Positions 15,636 to 24,520 of a stretch of 64,000 nt of DNA are shown here, one piece after another (positions within the stretch are counted from its first letter, which is position 1; each line of letters opens with the position of its first letter). The position numbers and the translations under genes are program-made. The notes under the pieces were generated by a model that worked only from the letters and a program-made list of their open reading frames with translations, ran no database searches and was not told the origin of the DNA. Origin of the DNA: Brevibacillus migulae (GTDB taxonomy: Bacteria > Bacillota > Bacilli > Brevibacillales > Brevibacillaceae); NCBI RefSeq assembly GCF_004521915.1, contig NZ_SDKD01000001.1:310001-374000 (forward strand). The letters are read 5' to 3'.

Positions 15636-17255
15636 ATGGCTTTCAAGCCAACCGAGGATGAAACATGTTTTCCGCAGTTGTTTATTACCGATCACGAACA
15701 ACTTCAGGCATATATGGAAAAATTGAAGCGACTGGCTTACCAGAGCAAGCAGTGGGATGAGCAGATGAGTGAGGAAATCGGAGTCACGGTCCAGAAGATC
15801 CTGCGCAAATTGCAAGAGCATCATGAGCGGGAGGAAGTGTTTTTGTATTCCGTGATGCAGGAGGTAATGGGGAGCTCTGCCCAGCCTATCGTGATGATGA
15901 GGCACGAGCATGACTTGCTGATCAAGCAGCTGAGCCAGCTTTCCGAGGAGATCCGTGGATGCGGCGGCCACGAGCAGGAGGCAGAGCAGCTGAAAGCGGT
16001 AGCGACGTCTTTGATCCGCCTGTGGCATGATCATTCGCAAAAAGAGGAGATGCTGCTTTTTCCAATGGCCAAGCAGCTCTTGACCGCTGAGCAAAAAAGA
16101 GCGTCGATCCACGCGATGAAGAAACAGCAAAACGATGAGCATAGCGGACGCCCGGCGATGAGCGCCTATGCGGAAAATCCGTTTATCGCCATCTGGGAAG
16201 TGACCCGCGCATGTGCCCTGCGCTGTCTGCATTGCCGTGCGGTTGCCCAGCCCCATCGCGATCCGCGTGAGCTGTCGACGGAGGAAGGGAAGCGGCTGAT
16301 TGACCAGATCCACGAGATGGACAATCCGCTTTTGGTATTTACAGGCGGTGATCCACTGATGCGCCCGGACTTGTTCGAGCTGATTCGGTACGCGGTAGCC
16401 AAAGGCATGCGTGTCTCGATGACGCCAAGCGCGACTCCGCGTGTGACCGAGGAAGCGATTGTGCGGGCGAAGGAAGCGGGGCTGGCGCGCTGGGCATTCA
16501 GTGTGGATGGTCCGAATGCGGAGGTCCATGACCAGTTTCGCGGTACGAGAGGCTCGTATGATTTGACTGTCAAAGCGCTGTCTTTGCTGAAGAAGCATGG
16601 ATTGCCGATCCAGATCAACACGACGGTATCCCGATATAATGTGCATTTACTGGAGGAAATGGCGGAGCTCGTGGAAAGCTGGGGAGCCGTACTTTGGAGC
16701 GTCTTCTTTCTTGTTCCTACCGGGAGAGGGCAAGCGGAGGATATGATCTCAGCCGAGGAGCATGAGCAGGTATTTGAATGGTTGGCTGAAAAAAGCAGCA
16801 AAGTGTCTTACGGCATTAAAACAACCGCGGCGCCTGCGTATCGACGGGTGCTGCTCACCAAACGGAAAAAAATCGAAGCGAGCCCCGGGGGAGCCTTCAA
16901 ACGGCCGGATGCCATCGGTCGTTCGCAGCAAGGCGTGACAGACGGAAAAGGCTTTGTCTTTATTTCGCATATTGGGGAGGTCTCTCCGAGCGGTTTTCTC
17001 CCGTTGCCATGCGGAAATATCCGTGAGCTTCCGCTTGCCCGGATCTATCGGGAGTCTCCTGTTTTCTCGCAGATCCGCAATCCGGACTTGCTCAAAGGAA
17101 AATGCGGCGTCTGCCCTTATCGGGAAACTTGCGGTGGGTCCCGGGCCAGAGCCTATGGCATGACTGGCGATTATCTGGAGAGCGATCCTTCCTGCGCGTA
17201 CATTCCACCGGGCTGGATAAAGGATGAGGGGGAGCTTGTATGCAGCAAGCCTTGA
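15636..17255 (+). CDS. Hemerythrin-radical SAM/SPASM fusion protein
   Basis: A 539-residue fusion. Residues 1-165 look like a hemerythrin domain with histidines in ITDHEQ, EHHEREE, MRHEHDLL and LWHDHSQKEE, suggesting a di-iron site that binds or senses O2 or NO. From about 185 comes a radical SAM domain (Cys193, 197, 200 in CALRCLHC; FTGGDPLMRPD) and a SPASM-like end (CGVCPYRETCGG, DPSCAY). The second half resembles radical SAM proteins linked to heme d1/heme synthesis and the TIGR04053-type group. GGAGGGAGGAGAACAAC precedes the ATG. It overlaps the ywiC-like gene by 16 bp. The substrate is unknown. Confidence 0.82.
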   Translation: MAFKPTEDETCFPQLFITDHEQLQAYMEKLKRLAYQSKQWDEQMSEEIGVTVQKILRKLQEHHEREEVFLYSVMQEVMGSSAQPIVMMRHEHDLLIKQLSQLSEEIRGCGGHEQEAEQLKAVATSLIRLWHDHSQKEEMLLFPMAKQLLTAEQKRASIHAMKKQQNDEHSGRPAMSAYAENPFIAIWEVTRACALRCLHCRAVAQPHRDPRELSTEEGKRLIDQIHEMDNPLLVFTGGDPLMRPDLFELIRYAVAKGMRVSMTPSATPRVTEEAIVRAKEAGLARWAFSVDGPNAEVHDQFRGTRGSYDLTVKALSLLKKHGLPIQINTTVSRYNVHLLEEMAELVESWGAVLWSVFFLVPTGRGQAEDMISAEEHEQVFEWLAEKSSKVSYGIKTTAAPAYRRVLLTKRKKIEASPGGAFKRPDAIGRSQQGVTDGKGFVFISHIGEVSPSGFLPLPCGNIRELPLARIYRESPVFSQIRNPDLLKGKCGVCPYRETCGGSRARAYGMTGDYLESDPSCAYIPPGWIKDEGELVCSKP

Positions 17256-17992
17256 AAAAAGAAAAGCCAGCCTTGGTCATCCCGCGTGAGCATGGCGTAT
17301 GGGCGATGTTTTGCGCCCCTTTTTTGCTGGGAGCCATGCTCTCTGATGCCAACATGCTGCATCTGTTGGCAGGGATGGGCCTATTGGCTGGCTATATCGT
17401 GGTGAATGCCTTGTTCGAGTTTTTGTGGAGACGAAAAACCAGCACCTGTGTGCTGCGCACAGTCCTTTTGTTCGGAGGAGTGGCCATCGTTTGTCTGGCC
17501 TACCCGATGTTTGCCCGCCTGCATGCTTTTTGGCCGATGCTGATCATGGCAGGTCTGCTGCTTGTCCCCGTATGGTTTATCCGGCATAAATCGGAGCGCC
17601 ACTTCCTGAATGACTTGATCGGCATCATCGGCTTGACCATGCTTCTTCCGCTTGCCGCTGGCCTGGGGCACGGAGCTCCCGGCCATGAGATCGCCACAGC
17701 CATGCTGCTGAATATCCTGTATTTTACCGGAAGCGTTTTTTTCGTCAAAGCGGTATTCCGCGAACGAAGCAACCTGCGCTTTCATTTTATCGGGATGATG
17801 TACCACTTGGTGCTGTTGGTGCTGCCAATTGCCGCACAGCTGTCTTGGCTTGTGTCCTTGATGTTTCTGCCCGGGGTGGCCAAGATGGCGGTCGCGGTAA
17901 AGGGCGAAAGACTGTTGCCCAAGACTGTAGGCATCATCGAAATCGTCAATGTCATCTGGTTTCTCGCCTGGAATGGTTGGCTTTACCGCTAA
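17240..17992 (+). CDS. YwiC-like membrane protein
   Basis: A 250-residue protein with about eight membrane helices and the N-terminal IPREHGVWAMFCAPFLLG, the hallmark of the YwiC-like family. In Bacillus subtilis ywiC lies beside the narGHJI-fnr region, so the position here, behind an FNR-type promoter, agrees with a role in anaerobic nitrate or nitrogen oxide metabolism. The biochemical function of the family is not established. AGGGGGAG lies 6 nt before the ATG inside the preceding gene. Confidence 0.82.
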   Translation: MQQALKKEKPALVIPREHGVWAMFCAPFLLGAMLSDANMLHLLAGMGLLAGYIVVNALFEFLWRRKTSTCVLRTVLLFGGVAIVCLAYPMFARLHAFWPMLIMAGLLLVPVWFIRHKSERHFLNDLIGIIGLTMLLPLAAGLGHGAPGHEIATAMLLNILYFTGSVFFVKAVFRERSNLRFHFIGMMYHLVLLVLPIAAQLSWLVSLMFLPGVAKMAVAVKGERLLPKTVGIIEIVNVIWFLAWNGWLYR

Positions 17993-17995
17993 CCA

Positions 17996-19195
17996 TTACT
18001 TTTTCATTTGCTGCAGAAAGCTGTTGGTATTCAAGCCGGTACGGCGCAGCTTGGCGATCACTTGCACCTTGACCTGGGCTCGTGCAAATTCTTTGTCCCA
18101 CTGGTTTTTGACCTTGTTGTAATACTTTGGAGCGTAGATGTGCATTTTTTCCCCAAAGCCGAACACATCGGCTTTGTATTTTTTTTGTATGGTGGCAATG
18201 GCGGATGCGACTTCTTTCCGGATGTAATCTGCGGTTAGCGTCTCATATTTCATGGTCGTCTCCACCTTTTCGAGTGGATCCTCGCATTCCGAGCCGTCCA
18301 GCCTGGTTTCGACTTTAATCCCCACTTTGATGACGGGCTTGCCGTTTTCGTAAGCAACTTCCACGTTTGTGTTGGAATTATACACACGCATATTCAGATA
18401 GGCATTTTTCTGGCATGGAATGGTGAGGGAGGTTCTGCGCAGCTTGTCTTGCGTCCACAAATAAACCCGGGAGTAATGGACGGGCAATATCCCTAGCATT
18501 TTCTCTCCTTTAAAAACAGCAAACCCGATTACCTCTACGAGGCCATCCGGGGTTGGCTTTTGTATATTGTCAACGGAAGCGCCTTTTTCCTTTGAACCGC
18601 GGATACGGACGACCGCTGCAACCGGCTCGCGTCCCTTTGATACAATGGCATTCACAAAGTCCTTCAGCCGAATATTTGGATCGCCGCCCCAATCTTTCGT
18701 TAACGTATCCAATTGGACATGAATTTTGGCAGTGGAGATTCGCTGCAGCGGGTAAAGCATACGCAATACATCCACTGCTTGACACTCGGTGGCGACGATG
18801 ATGTTGAAGTCGTTTCGGATTTCCCGATCACGCTCCATGAAGTCGAGAAACTCAAGCATCCCTGCACGGGCAATCTGCTCGGAAATGACCACCGTGCGCA
18901 TATGGGAGAAAACAGCCTTGCGGGATAACCCGATATTCGTTTTATGGGCAAGTTCGGAAATGGAGTTGCCCTCAATGCTGTAAACGACGGTAGGAGTCCC
19001 TTGGCTCCTTGTTTTCGGATTAAGCTCTGCGGCGTTGACCCCTTCCAGACTTAATCGATATTTGGCGTTCTTTCCTTTATCGATGGCCATTCCTGAGATA
19101 AGGGAAATCTCATTTAATTCCTCACGATCCCAACACCCGGCAAGCGTGATAGAAGAGAATGAGAGCAAAATCAGCCAGATCGTCAGCTGCTTCAT
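17996..19195 (-). CDS. Ger(x)C-family spore germination lipoprotein
   Basis: The C subunit of a germinant receptor, 399 residues. A lipoprotein signal ends in LAGC with Cys21 as the lipidated residue. GCWDREELNEISLISGMAIDKG is the conserved opening of the GerAC family. It should be anchored to the outer face of the spore inner membrane and act with the A and B subunits below. It overlaps the A gene by 4 bp and is the last of four genes in the operon. The germinant cannot be predicted. Confidence 0.92.
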   Translation of the reverse strand: MKQLTIWLILLSFSSITLAGCWDREELNEISLISGMAIDKGKNAKYRLSLEGVNAAELNPKTRSQGTPTVVYSIEGNSISELAHKTNIGLSRKAVFSHMRTVVISEQIARAGMLEFLDFMERDREIRNDFNIIVATECQAVDVLRMLYPLQRISTAKIHVQLDTLTKDWGGDPNIRLKDFVNAIVSKGREPVAAVVRIRGSKEKGASVDNIQKPTPDGLVEVIGFAVFKGEKMLGILPVHYSRVYLWTQDKLRRTSLTIPCQKNAYLNMRVYNSNTNVEVAYENGKPVIKVGIKVETRLDGSECEDPLEKVETTMKYETLTADYIRKEVASAIATIQKKYKADVFGFGEKMHIYAPKYYNKVKNQWDKEFARAQVKVQVIAKLRRTGLNTNSFLQQMKK

Positions 19196-20781
19196 GACGG
19201 CCTCCCATCAGGCGGAGGAGAGGGAGACTCCGCCCTCGGCTGCTTGATCAGGTCTTCGGTGTGCAAAAAATAAGGCCGTTTCTTCATGGCCCACATGGGT
19301 GAGCGAATAAAGACATCGTTTTGATCTGCTACAACCAATGGGGCTAATGGTGCCAGATACGGTATGCCAAACGAGCGCAGGCTGCACAGGTGGCCGACCA
19401 TGATCATCAAGCCAAGGATAACGCCATAGAGCCCCAAGAACGCGCCAAGCAGGATCATCGAAAAGCGGAGCAGCCGCGACGACATGGAAAATGAATAAAC
19501 CGGGCTGACAAAGCTGGAAATAGCCGTAAGCGCGACGATAATTACCATAATGTTGGAGATGATCCCTGCTTCCACTGCCGCTTGGCCGATGACAAGTCCT
19601 CCGACGATGGATACCGTCATCCCGACAGCACGGGGCATCCGTATTCCCGCTTCCCGCAAAATTTCAAAGGTGAGCTCCATGAGCAAGGCTTCCACGACGG
19701 TTGGAAACGGGATCCCTTCGCGCTGGGCCATGATGCTGATCAACAACTGGGTCGGCAATAGCTCGTGATGATACGTGATGATAGAAACATAAGTGGCTGG
19801 CAAAAGCAGCGAAAGCATAAATGCCGCATAGCGAACGATGCGTATAAAGGAAGCCATCATATATGGCTGATAATAATCTTCGGAAACCTGAAAGAAATCA
19901 TTGAATGTCGCTGGCAAAATCAAGACAAAGGGACTGCCTTCCGCAATGATCGCCACTTTCCCGGTTATCAGATTGGCGGCAGTGGAATCAGGACGCTCGG
20001 TATTGTAGGTGAGCGGGAAAGGGGTCAGCGTCTTGTCGGCGATGAATTCCTCAATAATGCCTGTATCAAAGATCGCGTTGGTTTGCATGTTATTCAGACG
20101 GATCCGCACTTCCTCCAGGATGCCCGGGTTGATGATGCCCTCGATGTAGGCAAGATAGACAGGGGTCCTGGTTTCCGTACCCAGCGTGTACGATTCAAAA
20201 CGAAGCGCCGGATTCAGGATGCGTCGGCGGATCAAACTCATATTGACATCGGCCGATTCGGTAAAGCCATCCTTCGGTCCTTTGACAATCGTCTGTGTGG
20301 AGGGCTCTTCAATGCTTCGGTAGGAAGACCCTTGAATTTTGAGAACTAAAGCACAGGGAGAAGATTCCACAAATAACGCTACAAAACCCGCAAGCATTAA
20401 ATGGATAATCTCCTGCCATTTGTTGGAAATCTTGTATTCGATGCCGCGCAGCATGGTCTCACAATAGGTTTCCAGATTTTGTTCGTATTTCGGCATCTCC
20501 TTGGAAATGGCGAGTGGACCGATAATCTTTTCGGCAATCAGCTTGGCATCAGTCATGGAAGAAAGAAACACGAGAAGGGCAGGCTGGTTTCCAAACATGA
20601 TTTTGCTGGTAGCCAGGTCAGCTGTGTTGCCAAAGGTTTGCGATAAAAGTTCCAGGCATCGATCGATCTGGTCAGGGACGCTTTGCGGCTGGGGTGTACG
20701 GGGGGCCAGCGAAGCCGCCACGGTTGCTTTGACTTCTTTTTTCTTGCGATGAAACCATTCAGCCGGATTGACCATGCGCAT
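19192..20781 (-). CDS. GerA-type spore germination receptor subunit A
   Basis: A 529-residue A subunit: soluble N-terminal domain (to about 280), then about five membrane helices (RYAAFMLSLLLPATYVSI onward) and a short proline-rich C-tail. EGSPFVLILPATFNDFFQ and REGIPFPTVVEALLME are conserved in GerAA proteins, which form the ligand-gated ion channel of the receptor. The start overlaps the B gene by 23 bp. Length is normal for the family. Confidence 0.93.
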   Translation of the reverse strand: MRMVNPAEWFHRKKKEVKATVAASLAPRTPQPQSVPDQIDRCLELLSQTFGNTADLATSKIMFGNQPALLVFLSSMTDAKLIAEKIIGPLAISKEMPKYEQNLETYCETMLRGIEYKISNKWQEIIHLMLAGFVALFVESSPCALVLKIQGSSYRSIEEPSTQTIVKGPKDGFTESADVNMSLIRRRILNPALRFESYTLGTETRTPVYLAYIEGIINPGILEEVRIRLNNMQTNAIFDTGIIEEFIADKTLTPFPLTYNTERPDSTAANLITGKVAIIAEGSPFVLILPATFNDFFQVSEDYYQPYMMASFIRIVRYAAFMLSLLLPATYVSIITYHHELLPTQLLISIMAQREGIPFPTVVEALLMELTFEILREAGIRMPRAVGMTVSIVGGLVIGQAAVEAGIISNIMVIIVALTAISSFVSPVYSFSMSSRLLRFSMILLGAFLGLYGVILGLMIMVGHLCSLRSFGIPYLAPLAPLVVADQNDVFIRSPMWAMKKRPYFLHTEDLIKQPRAESPSPPPDGRPS

Positions 20782-21889
20782 CCTCTCCTTTTTTCTTCTG
20801 ACGTGCGTGTTTCCAGAAGAGCATAATTGTCAAGAGTAGCGGAAGCCCTTGCTGATAAGGGAGATCCCACAAGATCTGTTGAATGGTACCGATTTCCTTT
20901 TTATATTCTGCGTAGTTGGCAGCAAGAAATACGGATAACATTGCCACCAGCATGCTAATCGGTATGGAGAAGCGGCGGTATGGAATCCCTGAAAGATATT
21001 CCAGACCTTTTAAGGCAGCTAACAGGTAGATGCTTGCTTTCACAAAGACCCCCAGCAGCAGCACGAACACCACAAGGGCATCCAGCCGTTCGATAAAATT
21101 CGCAATCGAGATGTCACGAATCGCACTGATAAAGGGAAAGGTGGTCCGTTCCGATTGTTCTACTCCGAGGACGGCTATGCGAAGCGCTGACATGCCAGCC
21201 AATAAAAAGCCCGAACACGCGACGGCCCACACAGCCACTTTTTTCGTATGAATGAAGTCAGCTGTAATAGGCAGAATGAGCATAAATGCAACGGTTTCCC
21301 CCATTGGAAAGGTCGTGAGTGAAGGATACGCTGTGCGCAGAATGGGAAATATCCCATGTTCCAAGACAGGACGCAGCTGATACGGTTGAATCGATCCGTT
21401 GATGGCCAGAAAAAGAATCATGAGAAACAGAAAGAATAAGGCGTAAGGAATAAAAATCTCCACAGAACGGGCAATTACCTCGATCCCCATATAGGCAAAG
21501 TAGGCGAGCACAAGCGAAAAGGTCAGGACGATGACTTCAATCGGCGTGTTGGGGAAGACCACGACGACAATCAATTCGCCGAAGTCGCGTAAGACGAAGG
21601 CCATGCTGTGCAAAAAGTAACAGACATAGAGAAAGCTGAACAGCAAGGCGATTTTTCTGCCATAGGCGATCTCCAACAGCTGATACAGGTCCTTCCCTGG
21701 GTAGAGAAACAGCAGAGAAATGTACCAGCGGATGAGGCCAACGCCGAGAATCGTTGCAAGGATGAAAGCGATCCAGACATCTTGGGCTGCTTCTTTTCCG
21801 ACACCGACGATGAGTGCGGTGCCCAGCTGAAAACTGATGATCAGAAAAAAAAGCTGTGATAACGAAATTTTTTCTTTCAACGCATGCAT
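20759..21889 (-). CDS. GerAB-type spore germination receptor subunit B
   Basis: A 376-residue APC-superfamily protein with ten predicted membrane helices (LSQLFFLIISFQLGTALIVG is the first). B subunits bind the germinant, usually an amino acid or sugar. Here B precedes A, unlike the classical A-B-C order. It is 16 bp downstream of a small two-helix gene. Length is normal for the family. Confidence 0.92.
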   Translation of the reverse strand: MHALKEKISLSQLFFLIISFQLGTALIVGVGKEAAQDVWIAFILATILGVGLIRWYISLLFLYPGKDLYQLLEIAYGRKIALLFSFLYVCYFLHSMAFVLRDFGELIVVVVFPNTPIEVIVLTFSLVLAYFAYMGIEVIARSVEIFIPYALFFLFLMILFLAINGSIQPYQLRPVLEHGIFPILRTAYPSLTTFPMGETVAFMLILPITADFIHTKKVAVWAVACSGFLLAGMSALRIAVLGVEQSERTTFPFISAIRDISIANFIERLDALVVFVLLLGVFVKASIYLLAALKGLEYLSGIPYRRFSIPISMLVAMLSVFLAANYAEYKKEIGTIQQILWDLPYQQGLPLLLTIMLFWKHARQKKKGEDAHGQSG

Positions 21890-21905
21890 GCATTAGTCCC
21901 CCGTG

Positions 21906-22142
21906 TCATCTTGGTTGCCCGTCCCATTTCCTGCCGCTTTTTTTTCTGCGCATATCAATCACTGCGGAGACAGCCAACCCGCTTGCATAGCCAAAAAGCA
22001 AAAAATATTTGCCAGTACTGATATCCATATCGAAAAGGAGCCGGATGGCGTCCACCAAGGTTCGGCCGTAGAGAAGCATGTCAAGCATGGTATAGAAACC
22101 CAGCAGATAGAATGTGACAAGAAGCACATAAAGGGTTACCAT
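21906..22142 (-). CDS. Two-helix GerD-type accessory protein of the ger operon
   Basis: A 78-residue protein with two hydrophobic segments (about 2-24 and 46-66) and a basic tail. Small two-transmembrane D proteins are encoded in or next to many ger operons of Bacillus and modulate receptor function. Position as first gene of this operon makes the same role likely here. A possible forespore promoter lies upstream. Confidence 0.75.
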   Translation of the reverse strand: MVTLYVLLVTFYLLGFYTMLDMLLYGRTLVDAIRLLFDMDISTGKYFLLFGYASGLAVSAVIDMRRKKSGRKWDGQPR

Positions 22143-22172
22143 ATGTTCCCACCCATCTTCCTCATATCCATT

Positions 22173-22203
22173 TATTATCGGTTAGAGCCATGCGGTTTCA
22201 TAC
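22173..22203 (-). promoter_or_regulatory. Possible forespore (sigma-G-like) promoter of the ger operon
   Basis: The minus strand has GTATG, 19 nt, then GATAATA, about 30 bp upstream of the first ger gene. This is one mismatch from the sigma-G -10 consensus with a slightly long spacer. Germinant receptors are forespore-expressed in Bacillus. Confidence 0.35.
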
Positions 22204-22235
22204 AAGCCAGCCCTATGCATTTGTTCACCAAACTG

Positions 22236-22266
22236 TTGAGAACGCCATGTTTCTTTGTGCTATACT
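22236..22266 (+). promoter_or_regulatory. Probable sigma-A promoter of hemQ
   Basis: TTGAGA, 19 nt, then TGCTATACT (extended -10 TATACT at 22261-22266), 72 bp before the hemQ start. Confidence 0.5.
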
Positions 22267-22338
22267 GAATGGTGAGTTTTGGATATACAGCGTTGCTCGT
22301 GAACGCATGAGATAATGGTGAAAAAGGAGTGTACACAG

Positions 22339-23091
22339 ATGGCAGAAAATGAAGCATTGCTCACGCTGGAGGGCTGGTTTTCCTACCATGATTTCCGCAA
22401 ATTGAACTGGGAGAAATGGAAAGCGGCTTCTCCACAGGATCGCCAAAGCGCGATCGATGAATTGTTGAGCCTCGTGGCAAGCTGGGAGCAGAGCGAAGGG
22501 GCAGAAACCGGGAGCACAGCACTCTACGCGATGCTTGGCCATAAGGCGGACTTCGGATTCATGTTCCTGCGTCCAACGATGGAGGAGCTGCAGGATATCA
22601 AAACGGCCTTTAACAAGACGCGTTTTGCTGATTTCACCGTATCCGACTATTCGTACATATCGGTTGTCGAATTGAGCAACTACGTCAACAATCCTGGCGA
22701 GGATCCAAAAGCAAATCCGCATGTGCGCGATCGCCTGTATCCGATCCTGCCAAAATGGCAGCATTTCTGCTTCTATCCGATGAACAAAAAACGTTCCGGC
22801 GAGGACAACTGGTACGTGATGACAATGGAACAGCGCAAAGAGCTGATGAAGGCCCATGGTATGACTGGACGCAAATACGCGGGCAAGGTCAAACAAATCA
22901 TCGGCGGCTCCGTAGGCTACGACGACTGGGAGTGGGGCGTAACCCTGTTCGCCAACGATCCATTGGAGCTGAAGCATATTGTGTATGAAATGCGCTTTGA
23001 TGAGGTCAGTGCTCGCTATGGCGAGTTCGGCAACTTCCTGGTAGGCAACCTGCTGACGAAAGAAACCATCGCAAGTCTGTTGCAAGTATAG
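22339..23091 (+). CDS. hemQ: HemQ/ChdC, coproheme decarboxylase
   Basis: The last enzyme of the coproporphyrin-dependent heme pathway of Gram-positive bacteria; it decarboxylates coproheme III to heme b using H2O2. The 250-residue protein has the chlorite-dismutase fold, His173 in KAHGMTGRKY as heme ligand and Tyr147 in FCFYPMNKKR as the radical-forming tyrosine, matching positions in the Geobacillus enzyme. DDWEWGVTLF and the YGEFGNFLVG end are typical. AAGGAGTG precedes ATG 22339; an upstream GTG-type extension to 22315 has no ribosome site. Confidence 0.94.
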   Translation: MAENEALLTLEGWFSYHDFRKLNWEKWKAASPQDRQSAIDELLSLVASWEQSEGAETGSTALYAMLGHKADFGFMFLRPTMEELQDIKTAFNKTRFADFTVSDYSYISVVELSNYVNNPGEDPKANPHVRDRLYPILPKWQHFCFYPMNKKRSGEDNWYVMTMEQRKELMKAHGMTGRKYAGKVKQIIGGSVGYDDWEWGVTLFANDPLELKHIVYEMRFDEVSARYGEFGNFLVGNLLTKETIASLLQV

Positions 23092-23104
23092 GGATAGGAA
23101 ATGC

Positions 23105-23137
23105 GAGAGTCCGGTTCCATGATGGCCGGGCTCTTTT
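23105..23137 (+). terminator. Terminator of hemQ
   Basis: AGAGTCCGG/CCGGGCTCT stem (one G-T pair) with a T-rich tail TTTTTCC. Confidence 0.8.
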
Positions 23138-23236
23138 TCCTTTTTCAATCGGATTAAACATTGTTATAATGGGAGAGGTTATCCGGAAGACTCATAGGCC
23201 GGAGAATGAAATGTACGGTGAAAGAGGTTAACCTTG

Positions 23237-24103
23237 ATGAGCAGAAAGCAAGTGGGCATTCCCTTAAACAGTCCGTATCGCCGCATTTTTGAGTATACGC
23301 TGTTGGTGCTGGGTACGCTGATATTGGCGCTCAGCTTCAATTTGTTTTTAAACCCCAACCAGATTGCTTCGGGGGGCGTATCCGGACTTTCTACGATTAT
23401 TTACAATTTGATGGGCATCAAGCCGGCGTTGACGCAGTGGGCGTTAAATGTCCCTTTGTTTCTTTTGGGGCTATGGCTGCTGGATCGACATTACAGCCTG
23501 AAAGCGGCAGTCGGCTCGATTCTGCTGCCATTGGCGGTGATGCTGACCAGTCATTTGCCCCCGCTTACGACCAATACGCTCTTGGCCAGCATTTATGGAG
23601 GAATCGGTGTAGGCTTGGGGATCGGTCTGGTCTTTCGCGGCAGAGGATCGACGGGCGGTTTTTCCATCGCTTCGCAAATTCTGCATAAATACAGCGGGCT
23701 GAGCCTCGGGGTATCCGTAGCCGTTTTTGATGGCTTGGTCATCCTGTTGGCAGGCTTCATTTTCTCACCGGAAAAAGCGTTATATGCATTGATTGGTCTG
23801 TTTGTGACAAGCAAAACGATCGATATTGTGCAGATGGGTCTGGTTACATCCAAAGTGGCCTATGTGATCTCTTCGTCCACCGATCGCTTGCGGGAGGCGA
23901 TCTTGTATGATCTGGATCGCGGACTTACGCTATTGAACGGGGAAGGCGGCTATACTGGGGATGACCGCAGCGTATTAATGGTCGTCGTCAGCCAGAGTGA
24001 GGTCAGCAAGCTGAAGGTACTGGTGCGCTCGGTTGATCCCGATGCCTTTATCATTTTGACCGATGCCAGCGAGGTTGTCGGGAATGGATTCCGTAGTGGA
24101 TGA
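23237..24103 (+). CDS. YitT-family membrane protein
   Basis: A 288-residue YitT protein: five or six membrane helices in the first 200 residues (LVLGTLILALSFNLFLNP, then NQIASGGVSGLSTI) followed by a cytoplasmic DUF2179 domain (about 205-285). The family is widespread in Bacillota and its transport substrate is not known. ATG 23237 follows AGAGGTT. The stop codon lies 5 bp before a repeat-rich non-coding region. The last residues (GNGFRSG) seem a little different from the usual family end, but the frame is intact. Confidence 0.88.
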   Translation: MSRKQVGIPLNSPYRRIFEYTLLVLGTLILALSFNLFLNPNQIASGGVSGLSTIIYNLMGIKPALTQWALNVPLFLLGLWLLDRHYSLKAAVGSILLPLAVMLTSHLPPLTTNTLLASIYGGIGVGLGIGLVFRGRGSTGGFSIASQILHKYSGLSLGVSVAVFDGLVILLAGFIFSPEKALYALIGLFVTSKTIDIVQMGLVTSKVAYVISSSTDRLREAILYDLDRGLTLLNGEGGYTGDDRSVLMVVVSQSEVSKLKVLVRSVDPDAFIILTDASEVVGNGFRSG

Positions 24104-24108
24104 GTGGT

Positions 24109-24221
24109 CGCTTCGTGGCTGCGGTGGGGAGAGCATGTTTCGAAACTCCGCTTCATTCTCCGCCCCTCTGAAAGTTAATACTGTCCGCTCCACAGCGAAT
24201 CGCAGGGGTCCGCAAAAGTGG
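24109..24221 (+). repeat. Intergenic repeat unit, direct copy 1
   Basis: This unit starts CGCTTCGTGGCTG and ends GGGTCCGCAAAAGTGG. It is repeated almost identically at 24225-24335, so the period is 116 bp. It holds no convincing ribosome site or coding frame, although short frames run through it on both strands. Confidence 0.9.
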
Positions 24222-24224
24222 GGG

Positions 24225-24335
24225 CGCTTCGTGGCTGAGGTGGGGGAGCATGTTCCGAAACTCCGCTTCATTCTCCGCCCCGCGTGAGTGGGAACTGTCC
24301 GCTCCACAGCGAATCGCAGGGGTCCGCAAAAGTGG
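24225..24335 (+). repeat. Intergenic repeat unit, direct copy 2
   Basis: Second copy of the 24109 unit, with scattered substitutions and small indels concentrated around the centre (24280-24292). Confidence 0.9.
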
Positions 24336-24339
24336 TAGC

Positions 24340-24450
24340 CGCTAGGCAGCTCGGGCAGGTTGCGGTCCTGTTTCCTGCGATTCACTGCTCCGCTAAGCTG
24401 GGTTCCGCAGGCGCTCCGTTTCGAAACATGCCCTCCAGCGTGGCAGAAGC
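24340..24450 (-). repeat. Degenerate inverted copy of the intergenic repeat
   Basis: On the minus strand this segment contains GCATGTTTCGAAAC (24418-24431), an exact 14-nt match to copy 1, and GAATCGCAGG in the right order. It ends in GAAGC, the complement of the GCTTC that opens copy 1, so the whole 24110-24450 block is bounded by short inverted ends. Confidence 0.7.
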
Positions 24451-24520
24451 TTTTGTAAAGATAATAAAATTGAAAAAACTAGTATCGTCATACTTTTATC
24501 TTCTATCCTTTCGACTTTTT

